A stretch of 64,000 bases of DNA from GCA-2718815 sp963578105 (GTDB lineage: Bacteria > Planctomycetota > Planctomycetia > Pirellulales > Pirellulaceae). The notes under the pieces were generated by a model, which saw nothing but the letters and a program-made list of their open reading frames with translations, searched no databases and had not been told where the DNA came from. The stretch is from assembly GCA_963578105.1 (NCBI GenBank), contig CAUZBP010000006.1, forward strand, positions 62,001-126,000. Reading direction: 5' to 3'. A program made the position numbers and the translations under genes. This document shows positions 54,754-64,000 of this stretch, piece by piece (position 1 is the first letter of the stretch; every line of letters starts with the position of its first letter).

Positions 54754-55818
54754 TTAATCGTACACCACGCGTAACCGCGTCCAGCGAATCCCGCAGACCC
54801 CCTCTTCCACGCACCAGTGCACGGTCAAGACGGTCTCCTGATCCAAACGAACACCCATGGGATAACCAAATTGGATGCGGCGGATCTCTTCCTGACTACT
54901 TATTTCGGAGGTTAGCTCCAACGTTGAGCGGGCGCTCCAGAGTGTCCCTTCAAAATCAAGCGCCCAACTGCTGTCAGCTGTTCGCACCAGACACATTTGG
55001 ACACTTTGTTCACCAAAACGACGATTGTACAGCACCAGAAAACGATCGTCGCCGAGCCAAATCGGTGTCATGGTCTGCCCTTGAATCCCCGTGGTGTGGG
55101 GTCCATTCCAGGTGCGACCACCATCCGCAGAAAAACTGTAGACATTCTTCAAGTCGTTGTCGTTTTCAAAATCCTGCACCCAGGCGACTGCCAGCAGTTG
55201 CCCGGGACCGCAGGTGATGACCTTCTGTTCCAGGTAACCAAATTTTGTCTGCGGGTGCTGAAACACTGTGTACATCTTGGGCCATGCTTTCCCCTGATCC
55301 CCCGACTCGTGCAGTACGACCCGTTCTCCATACCGACCTGCATGATACGATGCGGCTGGTGCCAGCCAGCGGCCATCGTCGGTGATCACAATCGGATTGG
55401 ATATTTCATAGGGTCCGGGCATCTGCATGTCGATGATCTCGACGGGAGACCAACTGGCACCTCCATCAGTCGATCGACACCAAACGGCATCACAAGCAAC
55501 CTGCTTGGAACCTGCTGCCGTCTCCTGCCTCTGATCCCGCTGGCCATAGGCCAGTATCGCACCGTCGGAACTTCCGCTGAGACGCAAATGATTGGTTGTT
55601 ATGACATCGGTGCCGGGCGCCAGCACCACGCTCTGATGGCGCCAGCTGCGTCCTCCATCAGTCGAAAGTGAGCATTCAGTTCCACCCAGGGCATGGGGCC
55701 CACCACCCACATTGTATCCACAAATGATGTCCCCACCCGGTTCGAGTTGGACCAAGGTAGGAAAGGCCGAATCACGTCGGTCCACATGCCCCGATTCCAA
55801 GACTTCAATCGTTTTCAT
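54754..55818 (-). CDS. sialidase-like protein
   Basis: ATG 55818 (MKTIEVLESGHVDRRDSAFP) has GGGAG upstream and gives 354 residues; the frame extends to 55890 without support. No signal peptide. Asp-boxes STDGGRSW, STDGGASW, SGDQGKAW and SADGGRTW are clear. FPTLVQLEPGGDIICGY and the C-terminal VLTVHWCVEEGVCGIRW are like the 49818 protein, so the two are paralogs. It is convergent with the MFS gene across 75 bases. Confidence 0.85.
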   Translation of the reverse strand: MKTIEVLESGHVDRRDSAFPTLVQLEPGGDIICGYNVGGGPHALGGTECSLSTDGGRSWRHQSVVLAPGTDVITTNHLRLSGSSDGAILAYGQRDQRQETAAGSKQVACDAVWCRSTDGGASWSPVEIIDMQMPGPYEISNPIVITDDGRWLAPAASYHAGRYGERVVLHESGDQGKAWPKMYTVFQHPQTKFGYLEQKVITCGPGQLLAVAWVQDFENDNDLKNVYSFSADGGRTWNGPHTTGIQGQTMTPIWLGDDRFLVLYNRRFGEQSVQMCLVRTADSSWALDFEGTLWSARSTLELTSEISSQEEIRRIQFGYPMGVRLDQETVLTVHWCVEEGVCGIRWTRLRVVYD

Positions 55819-56182
55819 ACGGCAGATCTCCCTGGCCTTCGGAAAGCATTCACTGATTTTGCATTTGCCTACTCTGTTCTGGATCGACAACCCCCAACGT
55901 TTTCACGTGCCACGACCACCTGAAACGATGCTGCCGCTTCACTCTTGTAACATTTCTCAACACCCCGTCTCTGGCACTTCCGCTCATTGACAATAAGCTG
56001 TCTCGCCGATGTTCGAGCGTCTCCCCGGTTGCCGGTTGGAAACAGGACTGTAACACTGGCAACTGAACAGCACGTTATCCTGAACGAGGTCCACCGGACG
56101 TTGTTCCTGGCCGGCGGCAACCGGATCAACAATAATACATAACGGGGTTGTGGGAAGGGTGGTTGAGAACAAGGAACACAAC
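55819..56182. other. divergent intergenic region, no feature seen
   Basis: 364 bases between the sialidase-like gene and the FG-GAP gene. No promoter motif or repeat stood out. Confidence 0.4.
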
Positions 56183-58318
56183 ATGTCTTCAGAAACACTT
56201 TATCTCCGATCTTCGGCAGCAGTACAATGGGCGCGCGACTTCGGTCGCCATGCGATGGCTAGCGCCGAACCGATCTCAAAAACCAGGCCAAATCCGCGGA
56301 TAACCGGATTCGTATTCCTTTTGATTGCTTTCGCGCTGCTCACACCCGCATCAGGCGAGATCAACGGGATTGCTTTTCGTCGACACATCATCAACCAACA
56401 ATCCGAATATAGCGCGGCAGCGGTGATCGATGTCAACCGTGACGGCAAGCTGGATATCGTCTGTGGAGGTCTCTGGTACGAAGCGCCCGCCTGGGACCAG
56501 CATTTCGTACGTGAAGTGGAACACATCCGGGGGCGGTTCGACGGTTACTCACACCTTCCACTGGATGTGAATCAAGATGACTGGACGGATGTGGTCACGG
56601 TCAATTTGCGCAGTCGCAGCATCAAGTGGATCCAAAACCCGGGTTCCGGCTCCGGAGCCTGGAAAACCCATACCGCGGGCCATTTTGATAACATGGAAAC
56701 GGGGCGCCTGGTCGATGTGGACCGTGATGGACAGATCGACATTCTGCCCAATGGCACGCAATCGGCCGTTTGGTGGTCGGTCGAAAGGGGCAACCATCCG
56801 CGCTGGTCCCAGCATAACCTGCCAAATGAAGTTGCCGGGCATGGAATCGGATTCGGTGACATCGATGGCGACGGGCGTGGCGACATCGTGGGTCCTGAAG
56901 GTTGGCTTAAGGCTCCACTGAATGCGCGGACCGATCGCTGGCGCTGGAACCCCGAATTCGAACTGGGAGCCGCCAGCATTCCCATCCTGGTCGTGGATCC
57001 GGATCACGACGGAGACAATGACATCGTGTGGTCCATCGCCCATGGTTTCGGACTCTACTGGCTGGAGCAAGTCCAAGTCGACGAAAAGCGTCAATGGATC
57101 CATCACACCATCGACACCAGTTGGTCTCAGTGTCATGCACCTCTTTGGGTTGATCTGAACGGCAATGGCCGGATGGAACTTGTTGCTGGAAAACGCTACA
57201 TGGCACACGAAGGTCGCGATGCGGGTGCCTATGATCCCCTTGTCGCTTATCGCTACGAATTCAGCAGCACTACCCGAACCTGGCACCGCAATCGCATTTC
57301 GTATGACGAGCAAGTCGGTTTTGGACTGGACCCGAAGGCGGAGGACCTGGATGGCGACGGAGACCTTGATTTGGTTGTCTCCGGTCGCAGTGGTCTGTAC
57401 TGGCTGGAAAACATACCCGCGAATTCCGCCCGTAACCACCGGGTACCCGCTTACGATACGGACGATTCACTGCTGCTCGTGCGCAACCGCACTGGTCTCA
57501 AAACGCCTGTCACTTCACCATTCGATTGGGGTCGCCGACGGGCACATCTTGTGACCCGGATGCAACATCAATTGGGACCACTTCCTCCGAGTTCCGAACG
57601 TGTCGGACTTGATGTCCAACTGGTTGAACAAAGTGCAACCAAGCACTACACCCGACAAAGCATTACTTTCCGGGCCAGCAGCCAACGACGAGTCCATGCG
57701 GATCTCCTGATTCCCTCCCGGTCCCCGGCAAGAGCCAAGCTCCCCGCCGTACTCTGCATTCAGGCAACCGGGAGAAAGGATTCGACAAGCGAGTTGACCG
57801 CGCAGCGGACCCAGATCTTCAAGATGGCCGAAGATTTCGCAACCCGGGGATACGTATGCATCGTTCCTCCAATCGCACCAACCATGGACCTCGCTCAAAC
57901 CGTGTGGACCAATCTGCGGGCCGTCGATCTTCTCGAAGCCATGCGCTCAGTTGACAGGAATCGTATCGCCTGTGCGGGACAGGGGCCGGCTGGCCAACTG
58001 GCCTTGTTGACAGGGGCCCTGGATCAGCGTCTGGTCGCCACCATCGCCTCTGAAACTCTTACTTCCGTCGGCACGCTGGCAACTCCTTTGCGCATCGAAC
58101 AACTCCTGGCTGCGATAGCACCACGAGCGGTTTATTTTCACACTTCGATTGCCGGACATCTGGCCGACAAGAACCTTTCTCAGGCAAAAGCCGTTTATCA
58201 GCTGCGAGAAGTTGAGGGGTTGTTATACACGCCGCAGGGTGATGACACCCTGGCGTTACAGAGGGGCAGGGAGTGGCTTGACCATATTTTAAAACCAACG
58301 GATCCAGGATCTTCTTGA
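56183..58318 (+). CDS. FG-GAP beta-propeller fused to degenerate alpha/beta-hydrolase
   Basis: ATG 56183 has AAGGA seven bases upstream and gives 711 residues; a helix at ITGFVFLLIAFALLTPASG is the signal or anchor. Seven FG-GAP calcium loops follow in order: DVNRDGKLD, DVNQDDWTD, DVDRDGQID, DIDGDGRGD, DPDHDGDND, DLNGNGRME and DLDGDGDLD, enough for a seven-bladed propeller. The last 260 residues look like the dienelactone hydrolase/acetyl esterase fold (KLPAVLCIQATG, YVCIVPPIAPTMD). The nucleophile elbow reads CAGQGPAGQLALL, with no Ser, and no late catalytic His is seen. It may bind rather than cut a glycan. Confidence 0.8.
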   Translation: MSSETLYLRSSAAVQWARDFGRHAMASAEPISKTRPNPRITGFVFLLIAFALLTPASGEINGIAFRRHIINQQSEYSAAAVIDVNRDGKLDIVCGGLWYEAPAWDQHFVREVEHIRGRFDGYSHLPLDVNQDDWTDVVTVNLRSRSIKWIQNPGSGSGAWKTHTAGHFDNMETGRLVDVDRDGQIDILPNGTQSAVWWSVERGNHPRWSQHNLPNEVAGHGIGFGDIDGDGRGDIVGPEGWLKAPLNARTDRWRWNPEFELGAASIPILVVDPDHDGDNDIVWSIAHGFGLYWLEQVQVDEKRQWIHHTIDTSWSQCHAPLWVDLNGNGRMELVAGKRYMAHEGRDAGAYDPLVAYRYEFSSTTRTWHRNRISYDEQVGFGLDPKAEDLDGDGDLDLVVSGRSGLYWLENIPANSARNHRVPAYDTDDSLLLVRNRTGLKTPVTSPFDWGRRRAHLVTRMQHQLGPLPPSSERVGLDVQLVEQSATKHYTRQSITFRASSQRRVHADLLIPSRSPARAKLPAVLCIQATGRKDSTSELTAQRTQIFKMAEDFATRGYVCIVPPIAPTMDLAQTVWTNLRAVDLLEAMRSVDRNRIACAGQGPAGQLALLTGALDQRLVATIASETLTSVGTLATPLRIEQLLAAIAPRAVYFHTSIAGHLADKNLSQAKAVYQLREVEGLLYTPQGDDTLALQRGREWLDHILKPTDPGSS

Positions 58319-58449
58319 CGATTACAGCGCTGATCTCTTTTCAAGAAACAGCTGACTCAGCCCGGTAGGCACCGAAGGCGAGCTGCCCCGTTCTGACCAC
58401 TTGAATCGCACGGTGGTTTGAGGCTGCAAAATCAGAAGAGTCGCGACCA

Positions 58450-59814
58450 TCAGAGATTAGCAAGCCGCTGATCGGCGTCGCCAAAGCGGGGTATCTGGAC
58501 TCCCATGCGATCCATGAGAGAAAGATAAAGACTACACGCGCGACGATTTTCGTCCCCCTTGTCCAGGTAGTTCAGCACACGACCCGTTTCAAGCGTCCCG
58601 CCACCCCGGCCCGCAAGTACCATAGGCATCTGGTCCGCCTGGTGCTTATCGCCATCAAATAGATTCGAGCAGAGTAACAACAGTGAACTGTCTAACAACG
58701 ATTGCCCGCCCTCATCAATCTCTTTCAACCGCTGCAGAAAATATGCGAACTGTGCGACATGGAATTGATTGGTTTTTAGGTACATTGCCTCGAGCACCGG
58801 GTCATGGCCATTGTGTGTCAGGTCCAGGTGCAAACTGCCCTGCACTCCTTCGAGAAAACCGAAATTCATCTGTGACAGATCGTTGTTAAGCATGCAGGTT
58901 GCAATTCGTGTCCGATCCATCTGAAACGCCAGGACGATCAGGTCCAACATCAGACGCATGTGCTCGTGTACATCCTGGGGCAGTTTGTCTTGCGGACGCA
59001 GCATGTCCGGTTTGGTGAGGGTCGGTTTCCAGCCTTCCAATCGCTGGTCTACGGCAGCCCGGTCAATCCGGTTTTCAATGTCACGGATCGACTCCAGATA
59101 TTCGTCCAGCTTGACACGGTCTGTTGACGAAAGTTGCGTTCTCAAGGACTTTGCATCGAATAGCACCTGATCAAGAATGCTGCGGTCCAGTTTCCGCTCG
59201 CGTCCGTTACCAACGATTAAATCGAAGGTGCGCGAAGGATAGATTTCTTTGGTCGCCGGCCTCGTCGCTTTCGCCCACGAAATGCAAGATCCGTAAATCA
59301 TCGAGACCCCGTCTTCCAAACGGAGTTCGGTCGGCTCAACTCCCAATACCAAACTGGGAATCACGGTTTGATGTCCGATTTTCTGGGCAAGCAGCTGGTC
59401 CATCGTGCGGCCCACGCGCAGGTCATTTTGGTCAAGACTGACCCATGCTCCTGACAACAGATTGGGCATCCGGCCCAGGTGACCGCTCGGGTTGGCAGCC
59501 GCTTGCGCGTTATACAAGCCGTCCACCACAACAATGTCCTCACTGTGCGGCTGGAGCGGTTCGAGCCCCGGTCCGACTTTCATTTCCGCTCCACGGCCCT
59601 TCGCCCACCAGTGGACCGGTTCCACACCGTTGGAAAAATAGACGCAGGCAAATCTCTGCGGAGGCTTGGAATCCGAAACCTCGATGCGCTTGCCAGATGC
59701 TGCCCGAACCGATAGCGACGGCAACCACGGCAAGGCCAGGCTAAGGCTGGCTCCGCGCAGAAACCCACGTCGCGAAATCCCTGTCGACCAGTGGAAGCGT
59801 TCGCTCATTGTCAT
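58450..59814 (-). CDS. DUF1552 family protein, Tat-exported
   Basis: 454 residues. The leader SRRGFLRGASLSLALPWL is a Tat signal. DUF1552 motifs include RFACVYFSNGVEPVHWW, DGLYNAQAAANPSGHLGRM, DEYLESIRDIENRIDR, FQMDRTRIATCMLNND, and LLLLCSNLFDGDKHQADQMP. A second ATG at 59808 has a better-spaced GGAG. The gene follows the DUF1592-family gene, its usual partner, by 194 bases. Function of the pair is unproven. Confidence 0.92.
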   Translation of the reverse strand: MTMSERFHWSTGISRRGFLRGASLSLALPWLPSLSVRAASGKRIEVSDSKPPQRFACVYFSNGVEPVHWWAKGRGAEMKVGPGLEPLQPHSEDIVVVDGLYNAQAAANPSGHLGRMPNLLSGAWVSLDQNDLRVGRTMDQLLAQKIGHQTVIPSLVLGVEPTELRLEDGVSMIYGSCISWAKATRPATKEIYPSRTFDLIVGNGRERKLDRSILDQVLFDAKSLRTQLSSTDRVKLDEYLESIRDIENRIDRAAVDQRLEGWKPTLTKPDMLRPQDKLPQDVHEHMRLMLDLIVLAFQMDRTRIATCMLNNDLSQMNFGFLEGVQGSLHLDLTHNGHDPVLEAMYLKTNQFHVAQFAYFLQRLKEIDEGGQSLLDSSLLLLCSNLFDGDKHQADQMPMVLAGRGGGTLETGRVLNYLDKGDENRRACSLYLSLMDRMGVQIPRFGDADQRLANL

Positions 59815-60008
59815 GGCTCCACATTAATTAAAAACCGGGCGACCGCAATCATTGTTACCATATTCTAACAGTTGGGGCAGGTCTTTGGACCGTCAATTGG
59901 CACTACAGAATCGACAAATCAATTCAGTTCCAGCAACCTCTCGACCAGTTTGTGTTCCAAGTTGTAGTGGCTTGCCAGCAACCATCCCGACTCTTTAACA
60001 CATGACTA

Positions 60009-63000
60009 TTACGGCTGTTCCGTCATGACCCCATGGTACCGGAACTGGCGACTGCCAACGAGGCATTCGACCAATTCTGATAACCCCCCGCCCCGGGCGA
60101 GGTGCTCTTGCATTTGTTCGACCAACGGCAGGTCCCCGACGGATTCTTGGCGACCCAGCGCGTAACCTAAAAGCTTGGTGCACAAAGTCCTGTGAAACCG
60201 GTCTTGCTGGCTGGCAAGATATTCGTGCAGGCCATCCTCTCCGGAAATCCGGGTGCCGTCCCTCAATTCTCCGGAAGTGTCAATCGGGTTACCATCTCGG
60301 TACTGGTCTCGCCAACGACCGAGCGGATCAAAACCCTCCAGTGCAAACCCCAGGGCATCAAATCGCGAGTGACAATTGACACAGGCGACGTCACGACGAT
60401 GGGCTTCCAGTCGCTGCGGAACGGAAAGGCCGTCAGCCAACACATCATCAGCAGGTATCGAACCTGCATCCGCCGGCGGTGGAGGAACTGCCGTTCCCAA
60501 CGTACGCCGGAGCACCCAATCACCCCGTTTGACAGGACTGGTTCGTCGCGGTGCCGACGTCAACGTCAGTACAGCACCCAATCTCAGCAGCCCACCACGA
60601 TGAAAGCGACCGACATCGTCGACTTTCTGCAGAACCCGCTCATCCGTAAGGTCAACGTCGACCCCGTAGTGCTCCGCCAGTTGCCGGTTGAGAAATGAAT
60701 AATTGGCAAATAAAATTTCATTTGCCGGACGATTATTACGCACAACATGGTCGAAAAATGCAATCGCTTCCTGATACATGGACCGTTTAAGACTGTCCAC
60801 AAATTCCGGAAACCTTTCCGGGTCGACCCCACGGTGCTGGTCAAAACGGTAAAATCCAAACCATTGGCCGAAAAACTCGGTGGCAAACCGCTCCGCCTTG
60901 GGATCCTTGAGCATCCGCTGGGCCTGCTGAACCAATTGCTGCGGGTTACTCAGTTCGCCCTCTTCAGCCGCACGCCTCAGTTCTTCGTCGGGCAGCGAGG
61001 ACCACAAAAAATAACTCAGCCGGCTAGCCAGTTCAAAATCAGACAGCGCTGTGGTTTGGTTTTCTTCTGTTACGTGTTCTGCACGATAGAGAAATTCTGG
61101 GGAGACAAATACACGGGAGATCAGGGCCCCCACCGCCACACGATGTTCCAGTTTCAAGTCCGTGCGTAACGTTCGATAGTAGGACCGCAGGCGCTCTGCT
61201 TCCGATGCCAGTAACGGTCGGCGCCACGCACGGGCAGCCAGCTGAACCACATCTTCAACATGCCCATCCTGAGCCGCTTCAAACGATGCATGAATCGAGT
61301 GAAATTCGCGATGTAACTTCTGCACGTGGAGACGTGCTTCAGAGGGTAGGTCGTCGATCCATGCCGCGTCCAGGTTGGCCATCGTTCGGTCACCCAGTTC
61401 GTTCCCAAATTTCTGCGCAATGAACCTCAACCACCAGTCATGGAACTCGAACGATCCGAGCACATCGTCCCACGCTTGGTCGAGACGTTCGCGAACAGCG
61501 CCGTCAAGAATATTGTTGACAAGAAATTTGTCGTCGCGGTAGTACTTGATTCTCGAATGGAAGTTATTCCGTTCCGGGTTGTTGTATTTGGAGTCGATCA
61601 AGGGAGGAATCGGGTCGCGGTCGGATGGTGCCGGCTCGCCGTGAGACCTGGGGGGTAAAAGTCGGGCAAACTGAAATACACCCGATTTCCAGGACTTGAA
61701 CTCCGCGCTGGTATCATTTGCCAACAGTCCCGAAACCGGAGGAACCCCCGGAGGTGCTTTCAGCTCAACCTTAGAACGTACGATACAATCTTCGCCAAAG
61801 GTGGTATCGATTTCTGGCGTGATCTGCAAACGAGCCGAGTTCACCCCGGTCGGAATCGGCAATTCCAGTGTCAGAGACTGCGCCCCGATCGTGACGAAGT
61901 CATCCGGTCCTATTTTTCCACCCCGTGGGTGTAATCCAAATTTCAGATCCTCTTCAACCGGTAACGTGACCTGCTTCCGCAGAGGCTGGGGATCCTGCGT
62001 TGCCTGCTTATTCAACAGAAATTGGATTTCAGGGTTTCTCCAAATGACGACACTGTCCGGATTCGTGTTTCGCATCGCCGGTTCGATCGTTACGACAATC
62101 TCTAACGTCGTACTCTCCTCCGGCCATGTCAGATCCATTTCAAACGCATAAGTTTTTGTCGCATGAAAGAGGTCTTCTCTTAAAACGGGCGATTGCTCCG
62201 GGTCATCCGCATTCTCCGCAAACCGAGACTGCCAGGTGTGTACCTGTTTTGTGATCTCGTCACATTGCTGACGAACATCAAGCAACAGTTTCTCATCCGG
62301 GCCCTCTGGAACCGGCAACTGCCGCCAGGAATCGACAATCTCTGAAGTCGGAAACAATAAATCGTCCCGCCCCATCAACTGGTAGATATACTCGGCGAAT
62401 CGAGGCTCGATTTCTTCGTCTTCCGCCAACGAAGAAAGTGAGCTGTCGGGACAGCCGATTTTCTCGCGGTGCTTGTAGCGCCAAGCTACAAAAAAAGACC
62501 GGGGGAATTTTTCCAGCCCAAATGCCTCACCAAATTCTCCAGCCGCGGTCCGAAATCCGTGAAGCCGGTAGATTTTCTGAATCCGATGGACTGCGGATAG
62601 TTCAAATCCAATCTGGCCGGGGTCTTGGTAGAAGGTCAACGGGCCGGCCCCCAGAACAGCCCGATCCGAAATTTGTCGGGCCGCTTCGAGATAACGTTCC
62701 AAGGTCGAATCCTGAATGAATTGCACAATTCCCGTATTGGTAAAACCCGCCCCCCCCACAGCATCGCTGCCGAAACCCTGGTCGAGCATAAGATCCAACC
62801 CGGTCAGGTCGCGAACAGTGTACACGTACTCTGCACTTGTAAGCCGGCGAATGACCACTCTGCCAGGATCACCCGCATACTGATCCACTGCCTGGCGCAA
62901 TCCGGTACGGACACCGGCAAGTAATTGTTGCCGCTGCAGATCGTCGGGTTGCATCCCCTCCTGAGGAGGCATCCGTCCCTGGTGCAGCTGGTCCGTTACT

Positions 63001-63302
63001 CTTTGCCAGATTCTGAAATGCGGCGCAAAGGAAGTCTCCGTTGCTAAACGCTGGAGGTTGACTCCCGCTTCCGAGTGATCTTCACTGTGACACTCGAAAC
63101 AAAACCGTTCCAGATGACCTCGAATCACCCCGATTGAGTCCTGTTCTGCGACAGCGAACTGGGCACTCAGACCCATCAGGGTCCACGTGATGGCATGCAC
63201 AAACCGTGATGAAACATTGAGAGGATGCAGAAAACGATCTCGCCCGCTGACTGCGTCAGCGCCAATTTGTCGGCGTCCTGTGATCACATCTCTGAGTCGC
63301 AT
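60009..63302 (-). CDS. planctomycete cytochrome-like DUF1587/1595/1592/1588/1585 protein
   Basis: 1097 residues. A signal near residues 36-52 is followed by the first heme-type site CFECH (residues 68-72). DUF1587 has TSAEYVYTVRDLTGLDL. A 450-residue middle part is beta-rich and may be a binding module. DUF1595 (LAARAWRRPLLASEAERL), DUF1592 (FVSPEFLYRAEHV, ELASRLSYFLWSSLPDEEL), DUF1588 (APRRTSPVKRGDWVL, then CVNCH in NCHSRFDALGFALEGFDP) and DUF1585 (LCTKLLGYALGRQESVGD) follow. It is widely paired with DUF1552, as here. An outer redox or polymer-handling role is often suggested but not shown. Confidence 0.9.
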   Translation of the reverse strand: MRLRDVITGRRQIGADAVSGRDRFLHPLNVSSRFVHAITWTLMGLSAQFAVAEQDSIGVIRGHLERFCFECHSEDHSEAGVNLQRLATETSFAPHFRIWQRVTDQLHQGRMPPQEGMQPDDLQRQQLLAGVRTGLRQAVDQYAGDPGRVVIRRLTSAEYVYTVRDLTGLDLMLDQGFGSDAVGGAGFTNTGIVQFIQDSTLERYLEAARQISDRAVLGAGPLTFYQDPGQIGFELSAVHRIQKIYRLHGFRTAAGEFGEAFGLEKFPRSFFVAWRYKHREKIGCPDSSLSSLAEDEEIEPRFAEYIYQLMGRDDLLFPTSEIVDSWRQLPVPEGPDEKLLLDVRQQCDEITKQVHTWQSRFAENADDPEQSPVLREDLFHATKTYAFEMDLTWPEESTTLEIVVTIEPAMRNTNPDSVVIWRNPEIQFLLNKQATQDPQPLRKQVTLPVEEDLKFGLHPRGGKIGPDDFVTIGAQSLTLELPIPTGVNSARLQITPEIDTTFGEDCIVRSKVELKAPPGVPPVSGLLANDTSAEFKSWKSGVFQFARLLPPRSHGEPAPSDRDPIPPLIDSKYNNPERNNFHSRIKYYRDDKFLVNNILDGAVRERLDQAWDDVLGSFEFHDWWLRFIAQKFGNELGDRTMANLDAAWIDDLPSEARLHVQKLHREFHSIHASFEAAQDGHVEDVVQLAARAWRRPLLASEAERLRSYYRTLRTDLKLEHRVAVGALISRVFVSPEFLYRAEHVTEENQTTALSDFELASRLSYFLWSSLPDEELRRAAEEGELSNPQQLVQQAQRMLKDPKAERFATEFFGQWFGFYRFDQHRGVDPERFPEFVDSLKRSMYQEAIAFFDHVVRNNRPANEILFANYSFLNRQLAEHYGVDVDLTDERVLQKVDDVGRFHRGGLLRLGAVLTLTSAPRRTSPVKRGDWVLRRTLGTAVPPPPADAGSIPADDVLADGLSVPQRLEAHRRDVACVNCHSRFDALGFALEGFDPLGRWRDQYRDGNPIDTSGELRDGTRISGEDGLHEYLASQQDRFHRTLCTKLLGYALGRQESVGDLPLVEQMQEHLARGGGLSELVECLVGSRQFRYHGVMTEQP

Positions 63303-63578
63303 CGGTCATTCCGGTGAAGATACCAATCATTTTAAGCGAAATGGCCGGTACTTCAACCGAAGAATCCTACTGTCCCGTCAACTCCAGCGACCGGTTCCTG
63401 CCGAAGTCGTTACCCCACATCCCCACATCGTTGAACTGGCCCGGCACCTCACTACCCAACAAGCTCGTTCAATTGCGTTGAAAACCCAAACTCTTCTCGC
63501 TGAAATTCATGCTCCAACCTGATGAATTTCGGATAGTGGATCGGTATACTGTAGGCAATCTCCTACATGAGGAAACGG

Positions 63579-64000
63579 ATGTCTGCACTCCCCATTCGAC
63601 CAACCGATCAAATCGTGGTTGGTTTGGGTTTCTTATTATTGATTGTAATCGGGTTGCTCTGCGCACGCCGAAGTCAGACCGATGAAGGGTATTTTCTGGC
63701 AGGCCGCTCGATGCCCGGCTGGGCCGTCGGCTTTTCAATGATGGCCACGATCGTCAGCTCCATGACTTTCCTTGCATTGCCGGCCTTTGCGTTTGGCGCA
63801 TCGAATTGGCGAAATTGTCTGGCACATTTCACTTACATTCCTGCCATCGTTATTGCCATCTTTCTGTTCATCCCTTTTTATCGCCGATCACGTGTCAGTT
63901 CGGCCTATGAATATTTAGAAAGGCGATTTGGCTTGTGGGCGAGGCTGTACGCTGCCGCGAGCTTCGTGTTGTTTCAATTCTTTCGTACCGGAATCGTGCT
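63579..64000 (+). CDS. sodium:solute symporter family protein (3' partial)
   Basis: The frame begins at ATG 63579 (GAGGAA four bases upstream), or at ATG 63567, and runs off the window after 140 codons. It reads MSALPIRPTDQIVVGLGFLL, then EGYFLAGRSMPGWAVGFSMM, STMTFLALPAFAF-like helices, and SSAYEYLERRFGLWARL, the signature of the SSS family. Substrates include sugars, sialic acid and organic acids. The gene is divergent from the DUF1592-family gene. Confidence 0.85.
   Translation, partial: MSALPIRPTDQIVVGLGFLLLIVIGLLCARRSQTDEGYFLAGRSMPGWAVGFSMMATIVSSMTFLALPAFAFGASNWRNCLAHFTYIPAIVIAIFLFIPFYRRSRVSSAYEYLERRFGLWARLYAAASFVLFQFFRTGIV

Noticed and set aside
54093..55217. 374-codon plus-strand frame spanning the end of the MFS gene and the convergent sialidase-like gene
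   Set aside because: Rich in Arg, Ser and Cys with no domain or signal, and it overlaps two well-supported genes.

Overview
The window looks like part of a planctomycete chromosome (Planctomycetota, most like the Pirellulales). This rests on gene families largely confined to that phylum: three DUF1559 pseudopilin-like proteins, a DUF1549/DUF1553 + DUF1501 pair, a DUF1587-1595-1592-1588-1585 + DUF1552 pair, Tat-type SRRGFLRG leaders, FG-GAP proteins and several sialidase-like propellers. Gene density is moderate, and several divergent gene pairs are separated by 250-640 bases with nothing recognisable between them. I saw no rRNA, tRNA, CRISPR array, insertion sequence or phage module. Both end genes are cut by the window.

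Layout. Positions 1-18 kb hold mostly housekeeping and scattered genes: a PHP phosphoesterase (partial), NAD kinase, a SYLF lipid-binding protein, an MFS transporter, a BtuF-like protein, MoaB, a polytopic membrane protein, a zinc alcohol dehydrogenase, YjbQ, the flotillin-like FloA, a sugar isomerase-like TIM barrel, a DNase I-fold protein with a damaged active site, a DUF5009 membrane acyltransferase, a P-II protein paired with a degenerate receiver domain, and a small lipoprotein. Positions 18-27 kb hold a large TPR-CHAT protein, the DUF1549/1553 cytochrome with its DUF1501 partner, and a secreted leucine-rich repeat protein.

Positions 27.4-34 kb form a tight seven-gene operon for a CDP-linked deoxysugar: RfbF, RfbG, a C-methyltransferase, a 3,5-epimerase, a reductase, a second zinc-finger methyltransferase and a CmcI-like protein. 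Most junctions overlap or are very short. Positions 34.8-38.7 kb hold three tandem DUF1559 genes and a lipoprotein; two of the copies share 420 identical bases. A seven-heme cytochrome c follows.

Positions 40.4-45 kb hold a B12-dependent acyl-CoA mutase system: large subunit, B12 subunit, a short MeaB-type GTPase and an acyl-CoA synthetase. The substrate-contact residues of the large subunit match isobutyryl-CoA mutase rather than methylmalonyl-CoA mutase. Positions 45-58 kb hold an SGNH hydrolase with a TPR insert, three sialidase-like propellers, a DUF5684 membrane protein, a YbaK-type deacylase, DUF3500, an MFS transporter with a 160-residue insert, and a seven-repeat FG-GAP protein fused to an apparently inactive esterase. 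Positions 58-64 kb hold the DUF1552 / DUF1592-family pair and the start of a sodium:solute symporter.

The least ordinary items are the isobutyryl-CoA-mutase-like operon, the CDP-deoxysugar operon with two C-methyltransferase-like proteins, the recently homogenised DUF1559 triplet, and the MFS transporter with a duplicated extra-membrane insert. All family assignments were made by reading motifs; no database search was possible.
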